12,061 nt of DNA from Pseudomonadota bacterium (GTDB taxonomy: Bacteria > Pseudomonadota > Alphaproteobacteria > Rhizobiales > Rhizobiaceae). The notes under the pieces were generated by a model. That model was not told the origin of the DNA. It ran no database searches and saw only the letters and a program-made list of their open reading frames with translations. Within the stretch, counting starts at the first letter, position 1. Each line of letters begins with the position of its first letter. Made by a program: the position numbers and the translations under genes. Shown here one piece after another: positions 6,083 through 12,061 of the stretch. The DNA lies in the NCBI GenBank assembly GCA_023433855.1, contig JAEYTV010000032.1, positions 1 through 12,061 of the forward strand, written 5' to 3'.

Positions 6083-6400
6083 TCAGCAGTCACTCGCCGA
6101 ACCGTAGCCCTGTACGATGCAAACGGCCCCTGGTGTCTCCTGCAGGACACTCCGTCGGATCGTATATTGCTTCGCGCCTCTTTCGCCCCCGATTGAGCCT
6201 GTTGTGATCCTGTCGAATTCTTCCTGTACATGCGCCAGCCTCCGCTGGTCGCCTCGGTCCGCCAACATGGGGGTGATGATCAGAGAAAGAGCGATGGCTG
6301 CGGTGCCAAACAGGAGGGCTATGTTGAGCGCGCCGATTTTCCCGGAACTATACGCTGTACGCTGCCGGACCCGCACGGTCTTCCAGAATTCTTCGTCCAT
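6083..6400 (-). CDS. Small single-pass membrane protein upstream of the Flp pilin
   Basis: 105 residues of unknown function. A short basic N-terminus (KTVRVRQRTAYSSGK, 7-21) precedes one transmembrane helix (IGALNIALLFGTAAIALSLI, about 22-41, possibly to 46). A charged segment follows (ADRGDQRRLAHVQEEFDRI, 47-65), then a C-terminal part with two cysteines (Cys94 and the final Cys105) that could pair if exported. It resembles hypothetical proteins I associate with rhizobial genomes, but I know of no assigned role. The ATG at 6400 has GAGG 9 bases upstream; a TTG at 6418 is possible. The same-strand pilin 55 bp downstream suggests a two-gene unit, with a CtrA-like site ahead of it. Confidence 0.75.
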   Translation of the reverse strand: MDEEFWKTVRVRQRTAYSSGKIGALNIALLFGTAAIALSLIITPMLADRGDQRRLAHVQEEFDRITTGSIGGERGAKQYTIRRSVLQETPGAVCIVQGYGSASDC

Positions 6401-6458
6401 CCTTCGAAGCCTCGTCAACGCGGTTACTTGATGAAGCCTTGAAAATGCCAGAATGCAC

Positions 6459-6474
6459 TAAACGATTTCTTAAC
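6459..6474 (-). promoter_or_regulatory. CtrA-like binding site ahead of the pilin pair
   Basis: The plus strand reads TAAA-N7-TTAAC, one mismatch from the CtrA consensus TTAA-N7-TTAAC. It lies 59-74 bp upstream of the membrane protein start, a fitting place to overlap a -35 region. CtrA is the alphaproteobacterial cell-cycle regulator and controls pilin genes in Caulobacter. The site is seen directly; binding is inferred from sequence alone. Confidence 0.45.
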
Positions 6475-6515
6475 GGCGAGTGAATCCGATTGTTCTAATT
6501 TGATCGTTCCTGGGA

Positions 6516-6929
6516 TCAGAGCAGATCCTGGAGGATCGGTATGAGAGGCTCGTCTGCAGGTGGCATCGGATAGTCCCGCAACGCATTTGGCCGCACCCAC
6601 TTGATTGCCTGGCCTTCCCGCCCCACGGGGATACCTTCGTACCGGCGGCAGACGTAAAGCGGCATCAGAAGGTGGAAGGTCTCATATCGATGGCTAGCGA
6701 AGGTGAGCGGGGCAAGGCAGGCGACTTTGGTCGTGATCCCGAGCTCTTCGTTGAGCTCCCGTATGAGAGTCTCTTCCGGGGTCTCTCCGCCCTCGACCTT
6801 GCCTCCAGGAAACTCCCATAGACCCGCAAGCGCCTTGCCTTCTGGACGCTGTGCAAGAAGAACGCGACCGTCGGTGTCGATCAGCGCACAGGCGGCGACC
6901 AGAAGCAGCTTGAACGACGCGTCGCTCAT
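6516..6929 (-). CDS. mutT: Nudix hydrolase, 8-oxo-dGTP diphosphatase MutT
   Basis: 137 residues, normal for MutT. It hydrolyses 8-oxo-dGTP to the monophosphate, keeping oxidised guanine out of DNA. The Nudix box is complete at 43-65 (GKVEGGE, seven residues, then REL.EELGI), with the metal-binding Glu residues at 58, 61 and 62. GLWEFPGGK (36-44) is typical of MutT rather than other Nudix enzymes. The ATG overlaps the acetyltransferase stop as ATGA, so translation is coupled. It is the last gene of the PPIase-argJ-GNAT-mutT group. I see no convincing terminator after its stop. Confidence 0.93.
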   Translation of the reverse strand: MSDASFKLLLVAACALIDTDGRVLLAQRPEGKALAGLWEFPGGKVEGGETPEETLIRELNEELGITTKVACLAPLTFASHRYETFHLLMPLYVCRRYEGIPVGREGQAIKWVRPNALRDYPMPPADEPLIPILQDLL

Positions 6930-7705
6930 GTCGCAGCGTCCTGCCGCCAGTAGCGATACTCGTAGGCTTCGCGAAAGCCGAACTTGCGGTAGAGCATCAG
7001 TGCCGGATCATTGTCGGAGGCCACCTGCAGCCAGGCTGATCGTGCACCGCTGATGCGGGCCCATCTCAGGGCGGACGATAGGATCCCCGTACCGAGGCCC
7101 CTTCTTCGGTAAGCGTCTGCCACCGCGAAGGAGATGATCCCGGCTAGATCGCTGTCTTCCACGCAGAGCGCTACGGCGACCGCTCCGTAGCCTGGCTCCT
7201 CCTTGATGAAGAATCCGGACAACGGTTTGATGCCAGAGAGGATCTCGGCCAGAGCTGGCTTCAATGCGGGATCGTCGCCGTGAACGGCGAGACTCGCATC
7301 GACAAATCTTCCGATGTCGTGACTTGGCAGATGATCCAGTGCTTCGGGGAGCTCGAGCGTTGAGAGATCGGCGGTCAGCACCCTGACCGTCTCGAACATC
7401 TGCCAGCCGGCCCGTTTGAGATGATCGATCAGGAGCGGAGGTGCGAGTGGCGTCTCGCGGACAATAAGCGGTCGTCCATAGGCCTCGAATCTCCTGCGGG
7501 CCTTCTCGAGCCGTTGTTCCGTGTCCCGGTGATCCGATGGATCAAGAGGCACAAGGCAGTTGAGCCGTTTCGAAGGATGGCTGCCGGTGAGTCTCACCTG
7601 CCAGCTGCCGTCATATATGACCGAGGCTGCCGGCCACGCGCGAAAACCAACGGCTTCCAGCCGCCGTACAAGCGGCAGATCGTTATGCGGAAACGATGCC
7701 TGCAT
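6926..7705 (-). CDS. GNAT family N-acetyltransferase
   Basis: 259 residues. The C-terminal half carries the acetyl-CoA fold. Motif A is RRRGLGTG (200-207) preceded by strand SFAVADAY, and motif B is NDPALMLYRKFGF (232-244), a common GNAT ending. The N-terminal 120 residues look like a second, degenerate GNAT-like half (FRAWPAASVIYDGSWQVRLT, 21-40, is typical of this rhizobial subgroup). The substrate is unknown. The gene lies between argJ (8-bp gap) and mutT (4-base overlap), an arrangement I associate with rhizobia; the position next to argJ does not prove a role in arginine synthesis. The ATG at 7705 has a weak AGGG nearby, so coupling to argJ translation is likely. Confidence 0.88.
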   Translation of the reverse strand: MQASFPHNDLPLVRRLEAVGFRAWPAASVIYDGSWQVRLTGSHPSKRLNCLVPLDPSDHRDTEQRLEKARRRFEAYGRPLIVRETPLAPPLLIDHLKRAGWQMFETVRVLTADLSTLELPEALDHLPSHDIGRFVDASLAVHGDDPALKPALAEILSGIKPLSGFFIKEEPGYGAVAVALCVEDSDLAGIISFAVADAYRRRGLGTGILSSALRWARISGARSAWLQVASDNDPALMLYRKFGFREAYEYRYWRQDAAT

Positions 7706-7713
7706 TAGCCCTG

Positions 7714-8955
7714 TCAGCTCCGGTAATCGCCGTTGATCGCCACATACTCCTTCGTGAGATCACAGGTCCAGACGGTCGCCGATCCTTTGCCAAGGCCGAT
7801 ATCGACCTTCACCGGGATCGTTTCCTGCTTCATCACGGCTGTTGTGGCAGCTTCCGAATATTGCGGGTCGCGTTCACCATCCACTGCTACCCGGATGTCA
7901 CCAAACCATATCGCCAGGCGGTCGCGGTCCGCCATCTCGCCGGATTTGCCAACCGCCATGACGATCCTCCCCCAATTGGCGTCCTCCCCGGCGATGGCAG
8001 TCTTGACCAGGGGAGAGTTGGCGATCGACAGGGCGATCTTCTTCGCTGCGGCGTCGTTCTCAGCCCCGGTGACGGTGATCTCCACCATCTTGCGTGCGCC
8101 CTCGCCATCACGCACCACTTGCAGTGCAAGATCTCTGAGCAGGCTGTTCAGCGCCGTTCGGAAATCTTCCAGCCGAAGATCTTCACGCGATTCGATACGC
8201 GCCTGCCCGTCCGCGGCAGCAGCACCGGTCGCAAACAGCATCATAGTATCCGACGTCGAGGTGTCGCTGTCGACCGTGATCGAGTTGAAGCTCGGCTCGA
8301 CCGCTGCAGAAAGCAACGACTGCAGCACGGAGGCTGAGATATCGGCATCCGTCACCACGAAGGAAAGCATCGTGGCCATGTCAGGGGCGATCATGCCGGC
8401 TCCCTTGGCGATACCGTTGATCGTCACAGTGACGCCACCAATATCTGCGGTGCGGGTAGCAACCTTCGGATAGGTGTCCGTGGTCATGATCGCCTTGGCC
8501 GCTTCAAGCCAGAAATCGCCCGTGGCGGTCTTGGTCATGTCGTCCAGGACGCCGGCGAACTTGGTAGCGTCCAGGGGCTCCCCAATCACGCCGGTGGAAG
8601 CAAGATAGATCTCGTTTTCGCTGCATCCCACGGCCTGGGCAGCCGATTTCGCAGTCAGCGCGGTCGCCATCTTGCCTTTGATGCCAGTAAACGCGTTTGC
8701 GTTCCCGGAATTGACGACCACCGCGCGAGCAGCGCCGTGAGGCAGATTGGCGCGGCAGAAGTCGACCGGCGCCGAGGGGCATTTGGAGCGCGTGAACACG
8801 CCGGCGACGTCCGCCGGTCGGTCGAAGACCATGAGGAGGACATCGCTACGGTTCTTGTATTTGATGCCGGCGGCGGCAGTGGCCATGCGCAAGCCGCGAA
8901 TGGATGGCATTTCGGGGTAGTTCTTAGGAGCGAGCGGCGAAACGGAAGCTGACAT
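7714..8955 (-). CDS. argJ: Bifunctional glutamate N-acetyltransferase / amino-acid acetyltransferase ArgJ
   Basis: 413 residues, normal for ArgJ. It transfers the acetyl group from N-acetylornithine to glutamate in the cyclic arginine pathway; bifunctional forms also use acetyl-CoA. The precursor cuts itself before the nucleophilic threonine in [14 protein letters not shown]: Ala194-Thr195 gives alpha and beta chains. [13 protein letters not shown] (79-91), STGVIGEP (120-127) and DSDTSTSD in the beta chain are family signatures. The ATG at 8955 begins [17 protein letters not shown], as in rhizobial ArgJ, with AGG 9 bases upstream; the longer open frame to 9339 reads across the PPIase gene and is rejected. 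It lies 56 bp after the PPIase gene, separated by a strong hairpin, and 8 bp before the GNAT gene. Monofunctional or bifunctional use cannot be told from sequence. Confidence 0.96.
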   Translation of the reverse strand: MSASVSPLAPKNYPEMPSIRGLRMATAAAGIKYKNRSDVLLMVFDRPADVAGVFTRSKCPSAPVDFCRANLPHGAARAVVVNSGNANAFTGIKGKMATALTAKSAAQAVGCSENEIYLASTGVIGEPLDATKFAGVLDDMTKTATGDFWLEAAKAIMTTDTYPKVATRTADIGGVTVTINGIAKGAGMIAPDMATMLSFVVTDADISASVLQSLLSAAVEPSFNSITVDSDTSTSDTMMLFATGAAAADGQARIESREDLRLEDFRTALNSLLRDLALQVVRDGEGARKMVEITVTGAENDAAAKKIALSIANSPLVKTAIAGEDANWGRIVMAVGKSGEMADRDRLAIWFGDIRVAVDGERDPQYSEAATTAVMKQETIPVKVDIGLGKGSATVWTCDLTKEYVAINGDYRS

Positions 8956-8976
8956 CTTCAAAAACCTGATGATGGA

Positions 8977-9007
8977 CGAAAGGGGCCCAAACGCTAGGCC
9001 CCTTTCG
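8977..9007 (-). terminator. Strong hairpin between the PPIase gene and argJ
   Basis: CGAAAGGGGCC (8977-8987) and GGCCCCTTTCG (8997-9007) form a perfect 11-bp stem with a 9-base loop, starting 4 bases after the PPIase stop. The T run on the minus strand is short and lies within the stem end (TTTCG), so termination may be partial, letting some transcripts continue into argJ or protecting the PPIase message 3' end. Confidence 0.6.
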
Positions 9008-9011
9008 TTGA

Positions 9012-9890
9012 TTACTGCTGGCCAGGCGCCGGCGCTTCGCCAGTTTCCTGCATCTTGTTGACTTCGTCGTAACCCTTCTTCAGGGCTTCGTCGACGATCT
9101 CCACAGGCTGGTCGGACTTGGCTTTGTTGATGAGAGCCAGATACTTGTCCCGCATGACAAGCTGCTTCACCTGGTCTTCGACCTGCTCGAACGGCGGCGG
9201 CGGAGCATCCCGCTTCTCTTCGAGCTTGATGACGTGGAAACCGAACTGAGACTTGACGGGTGTCTTGGTGTAAGCGCCCTTTTCCAGGCCGAAAGCTGCC
9301 TCTTCGAATTCGGGGACCATGCGGCCGCGGCCGAACCAACCGAGATCGCCGCCTTCATCCTTATTGGAATCCTCGGATTTTTCCTTGGCGATTTCTGCGA
9401 AATCCTTTCCCTTGTCCAGATCCGCGATGATCGCCTTGGCTTCTTCCTCGGTCTTGACCAGGATGTGGCGGGCATGCGCCTCTTCCTGCTTCGGTATGGA
9501 CGCGACTTCCTTGTCGTAGCGGGCCTTCACTTCTTCCGGCGTCACTGCGTCGATGACATGCTTGCGGAAGTAGGCATTGTGGAGCTCCCGATCGGCGATG
9601 TAGGCGAGCCGCTTCTTGAAGTCGTCCGTATCCTTGATACCTTCGGCAATCGCGCCGGAAGCGAGAAGCTTGACGTCGATGACACCGGAAAGCGCTGCAA
9701 CTCTCTTTTGTTCATCAGACAACTGGGCGAGCTGCGGGTCGAGGTTCTGCACTGCAAGATCCAGTTCCGACTGGCGGATCTCGAGGCTGCCGACCTTGGC
9801 GACCACCGGATCCTCTGCCGAAAGAGCCGGAGCCTGGGAGAATGTCGCAGCGACGAGCGCAGCCGCTACGAAGAGTTTATGGCGCAACAT
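9012..9890 (-). CDS. Exported parvulin-type peptidyl-prolyl cis-trans isomerase
   Basis: 292 residues. A signal peptide is clear: basic MLRHK, hydrophobic [12 protein letters not shown], then ALSA before Glu26. The N-terminal chaperone-like part (27-135) resembles SurA/PrsA-type N-domains. The parvulin domain covers about 137-226, with [10 protein letters not shown] (136-145), the [21 protein letters not shown] segment (180-200) and [13 protein letters not shown] (211-223) containing the active-site residues. The C-terminus is a charged helix and a short Pro/Gln tail. It should catalyse prolyl isomerisation of exported proteins in the periplasm. The ATG at 9890 has AGGTGA 5 bases upstream; an upstream start at 9914 would put polar residues ahead of the signal peptide. 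It is divergent from secA. Confidence 0.92.
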   Translation of the reverse strand: MLRHKLFVAAALVAATFSQAPALSAEDPVVAKVGSLEIRQSELDLAVQNLDPQLAQLSDEQKRVAALSGVIDVKLLASGAIAEGIKDTDDFKKRLAYIADRELHNAYFRKHVIDAVTPEEVKARYDKEVASIPKQEEAHARHILVKTEEEAKAIIADLDKGKDFAEIAKEKSEDSNKDEGGDLGWFGRGRMVPEFEEAAFGLEKGAYTKTPVKSQFGFHVIKLEEKRDAPPPPFEQVEDQVKQLVMRDKYLALINKAKSDQPVEIVDEALKKGYDEVNKMQETGEAPAPGQQ

Positions 9891-9963
9891 CGATTCACCT
9901 TTCAATAGACGCACCGGCTACAGAACGCCTGAACCGGCCGAAAACCTTCACAAACACCGGATT

Positions 9964-9988
9964 GTGGCCATTCTGTATCGGCGGCCAC
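9964..9988. promoter_or_regulatory. Short inverted repeat next to the secA promoter
   Basis: GTGGCC (9964-9969) and GGCCAC (9983-9988) form a dyad with 13 bases between them, ending 2 bp before the secA -35 hexamer. It lies in the divergent region shared with the PPIase gene and could be an operator, but a dyad this short can arise by chance. Confidence 0.2.
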
Positions 9989-9990
9989 CG

Positions 9991-10019
9991 TTGACATAAT
10001 TCGACCCCCCTCTTATCTG
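9991..10019 (+). promoter_or_regulatory. Probable secA promoter
   Basis: TTGACA at 9991-9996 is a perfect -35. After a 17-base spacer comes TATCTG (10014-10019), an acceptable -10 for a housekeeping sigma factor. Transcription would begin near 10026 and give a leader of about 110 bases before the secA ATG. No equally good promoter for the PPIase was found on the opposite strand. Confidence 0.55.
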
Positions 10020-10070
10020 TCACGCTACTTCGCGTCCAGAAGAGTTTCCGGGCGTGGCGGGTCATTTGTC

Positions 10071-10129
10071 GTCCTTTTCGGGACCGGCAGCCCGGCCCGT
10101 AATCCGATGGGACTGTGATAAGAAAGGAC
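10071..10129 (+). promoter_or_regulatory. Foldable secA leader that can pair the ribosome binding site
   Basis: GTCCTTT (10071-10077) is the exact reverse complement of AAAGGAC (10123-10129), which contains the secA Shine-Dalgarno; a G-U pair extends this to 8 pairs. Directly inside it, CGGG-A-CCGG (10079-10087) pairs with CCGG-CCCG (10092-10099) around a CAGC loop, leaving one bulged A, which makes a GC-only stem. Together these could hide the ribosome binding site. Regulation of secA translation is known in enterics (through SecM); no SecM-like peptide is evident here, so the mechanism is open. Confidence 0.35.
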
Positions 10130-10136
10130 CATTCGT

Positions 10137-12061
10137 ATGGTCAGCCTCGGCGGCATCGCCCGCAAATTGTTCGGTTCGGAAAATGATCGCCGCCTGCGCG
10201 GCTACAAGCCGAAGATCGACGGGATCAACGCGATCGAGGAAAAGACAAAGGCCCTGACCGACGAACAGTTGGCCGCCCAAACCGGCGAATTCAAAAGGCT
10301 TCTGTCAGAAGGCAAAAGCCTCGACGACATCCTGATCCCGGCCTTCGCCGTCGTGCGCGAGGCGTCGCGACGGGTGCTCGGCATGCGCCCTTTCGACGTG
10401 CAGCTCATGGGCGGCATGATCCTTCACGAAGGAGCCATCGCCGAGATGAAGACCGGCGAGGCAAGACGCTTGTCGCAACTCTCGCCGTTTACCTCAACGC
10501 GCTCGCGGGCAAGGGCGTGCATGTCGTGACGGTCAACGACTATCTTGCACGCCGCGATGCGACCACCATGGGCCGGCTCTATGGGTTCCTCGGGCTCACC
10601 ACGGGCGTCATCGTCCATGGTCTTTCAGATGAGGAACGTCGCGAAGCCTACGCCTGCGACATCACCTACGCGACCAACAACGAACTCGGCTTCGATTATC
10701 TTCGCGACAACATGAAGTACGAGCGCGGACAGATGGTCCAGCGGGGCCACCACTATGCGATTGTCGACGAAGTGGACTCGATCCTCGTTGATGAAGCGCG
10801 CACGCCGCTGATCATCTCCGGACCGCTCGACGATCGTTCGGACCTCTACAACACGATCGATGCCTTCATCCCGCTTCTGACGCCGGAAGATTATGAGATC
10901 GATGAGAAGCAGCGGTCGGCAAACTTCTCCGAAGTCGGGACGGAGAAGCTGGAGAACCTTCTGCGCCAGGCCGGCCTGCTGAAGGGGGAAAGCCTCTACG
11001 ACGTGGAAAACGTCGCGATCGTCCATCACATCAACAATGCTCTGAAGGCCCACAAGCTCTTCACCCGCGACAAGGATTACATCGTCCGCAACGGCGAGAT
11101 CGTCATCATCGACGAGTTCACAGGACGCATGATGCCCGGCCGGCGTTACTCGGAAGGCCAGCATCAGGCGCTGGAAGCCAAGGAAAAGGTGCAGATCCAG
11201 CCTGAGAACCAGACGCTTTCCTCGATTACTTTCCAGAACTACTTCCGCATGTACGACAAACTGGCCGGCATGACCGGTACGGCTTCGACGGAAGCGGAAG
11301 AATTCGGCAATATCTACAAGCTGGAAGTCGTTGAAGTCCCGACCAATCTGCCAATTCAGCGCATCGACGAGGACGACGAGGTTTATCGAACCTTCGACGA
11401 GAAGTTCAAGGCGATCATCACCGAGATCAAGGCAGCCCACGAGCGCGGGCAGCCCGTCCTCGTCGGTACGACTTCGATCGAGAAGTCTGAACTTCTTGCC
11501 ACGATGCTGAAGCAGTCCGGCTTCGACAAGTTCAACGTCCTCAACGCCCGGTACCACGAGCAGGAAGCGTATATCGTTTCGCAGGCGGGAGTACCGGGAG
11601 CGGTGACGATTGCCACCAACATGGCGGGGCGCGGCACTGACATTCAGCTTGGCGGCAACGTCGACATGCGCCTCGAGCGCGAGCTTGAGGGCATCGAGGA
11701 CCCTGCGGAGCGCGCGGTGAAGGAAGCCGCAATCCGCGATGAGGTGAGGCAGCTCAAGGAAAAGGCGTTGGCTGCGGGCGGCCTTTATGTGATCGCCACT
11801 GAGCGGCACGAAAGCCGCCGCATCGACAATCAGTTGCGCGGCCGCTCCGGTCGCCAGGGCGATCCCGGCCGTTCGAAGTTCTACCTGTCGCTCCAGGACG
11901 ACCTGATGCGCATCTTCGGCTCCGACCGCATGGACGGCATGTTGCAGAAGCTCGGCCTCAAGGAGGGCGAAGCAATCGTCCATCCCTGGATCAACAAGGC
12001 ACTCGAGCGCGCGCAGAAGAAGGTCGAAGCCCGCAACTTCGACATCCGCAAGAACCTCCTG
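10137..12061 (+). CDS. secA: Protein translocase ATPase SecA, with a one-base frameshift; incomplete at right edge
   Basis: SecA is the ATPase that drives proteins through SecYEG at the inner membrane. The ATG at 10137 has AGGA 8 bases upstream. Codons 1-108 read normally to MKTGE, then the frame breaks: the sequence GAGGCAAG (10458-10465) lacks one G of the expected GAG-GGC-AAG, inside Walker A (MKTGEGKT). As written, translation stops at 10527-10529 after 130 codons. From 10463 the next frame is open for 533 codons to the window end and encodes normal SecA. It has Walker [15 protein letters not shown] from about residue 211, then [14 protein letters not shown] and [20 protein letters not shown]. 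After those come [23 protein letters not shown] and IFGSDRM. The corrected partial protein is 642 residues; the usual rhizobial length is about 900. A sequencing or assembly error is the best explanation, as secA is essential. Confidence 0.95.

Noticed and set aside
7696..8473. Two long plus-strand frames opposite argJ
   Set aside because: They are antisense shadows of a complete ArgJ with all its signature motifs.
8956..9339. N-terminal extension of argJ to an upstream start
   Set aside because: It would read across the PPIase gene and the 11-bp hairpin, and the ATG at 8955 gives the normal family N-terminus.
9234..9908. 224-codon plus-strand frame opposite the PPIase gene
   Set aside because: It is the antisense shadow of a gene with a clear signal peptide and parvulin domain.
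10054..10257. 67-codon plus-strand frame starting with GTG in the secA leader, considered as a SecM-like regulatory peptide
   Set aside because: It has no signal peptide, no recognised arrest motif and a weak start site, and it runs well into secA in another frame.
10455..10465. Programmed -1 frameshift in secA
   Set aside because: There is no slippery heptamer or expected downstream signal, secA is not known to use recoding, and a single G lost from a G run is a common sequence error.
10625..11983. 452-codon open frame on the minus strand opposite secA
   Set aside because: It lies antisense to fully conserved SecA coding sequence. Long antisense frames are common opposite GC-rich genes, and its composition (Val/Leu/Asp/His rich) mirrors the complement of secA codons.

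Overview
The window looks like chromosomal DNA from an alphaproteobacterium of the Rhizobiaceae (Rhizobium/Sinorhizobium/Agrobacterium type). This rests on the GC-rich codon use, the rhizobial form of every recognisable protein, and a housekeeping gene order I associate with that family (lysC / ubiG / DUF1178 / carbon-nitrogen hydrolase / grxC / comF // methyltransferase ... mutT / GNAT / argJ / parvulin // secA). No database search was possible, so the genus is left open.

Layout. Bases 1-27 hold the first nine codons of lysC (minus strand). Bases 233-1048 encode an exported SH3b-domain protein with a long Arg/Asp-rich tail (minus). Bases 1062-1722 contain no convincing gene. ubiG follows on plus (1723-2469). 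A convergent minus-strand operon, read comF > grxC > nitrilase-like hydrolase > DUF1178, fills 4907-2525 with very tight or overlapping junctions at its downstream end. Divergent from comF is a BioC/NDUFAF5-like methyltransferase on plus (4965-5837). A small minus-strand pair follows: a 105-residue single-pass membrane protein, then a 56-residue Flp-type prepilin, with a CtrA-like site upstream. Next is a minus-strand group read parvulin-type PPIase > argJ > GNAT acetyltransferase > mutT (9890-6516). secA starts divergently at 10137 and runs off the right edge.

How the genes work together. Most are core metabolism: ubiquinone synthesis (ubiG), a probable complex I assembly methyltransferase, arginine synthesis (argJ), aspartate-family amino acid synthesis (lysC), nucleotide-pool cleaning (mutT) and thiol/glutathione chemistry (glutaredoxin, with a hydrolase of the deaminated-glutathione amidase type). 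secA and the exported foldase share a divergent promoter region, so export and periplasmic folding sit together. The Flp pilin pair and the SH3b protein are the envelope or accessory parts.

Most notable points. (1) secA carries a one-base deletion in the G run of its Walker A codons (near 10460). The reading frame as written stops after 130 codons, while the remaining 533 codons are intact in the next frame; a sequencing or assembly error is the likeliest cause because secA is essential. (2) The secA leader can fold so that its ribosome binding site is paired. (3) A CtrA-like site lies upstream of the Flp pilin pair. I found no mobile element, CRISPR array, tRNA or rRNA, and no clearly novel multi-gene system.
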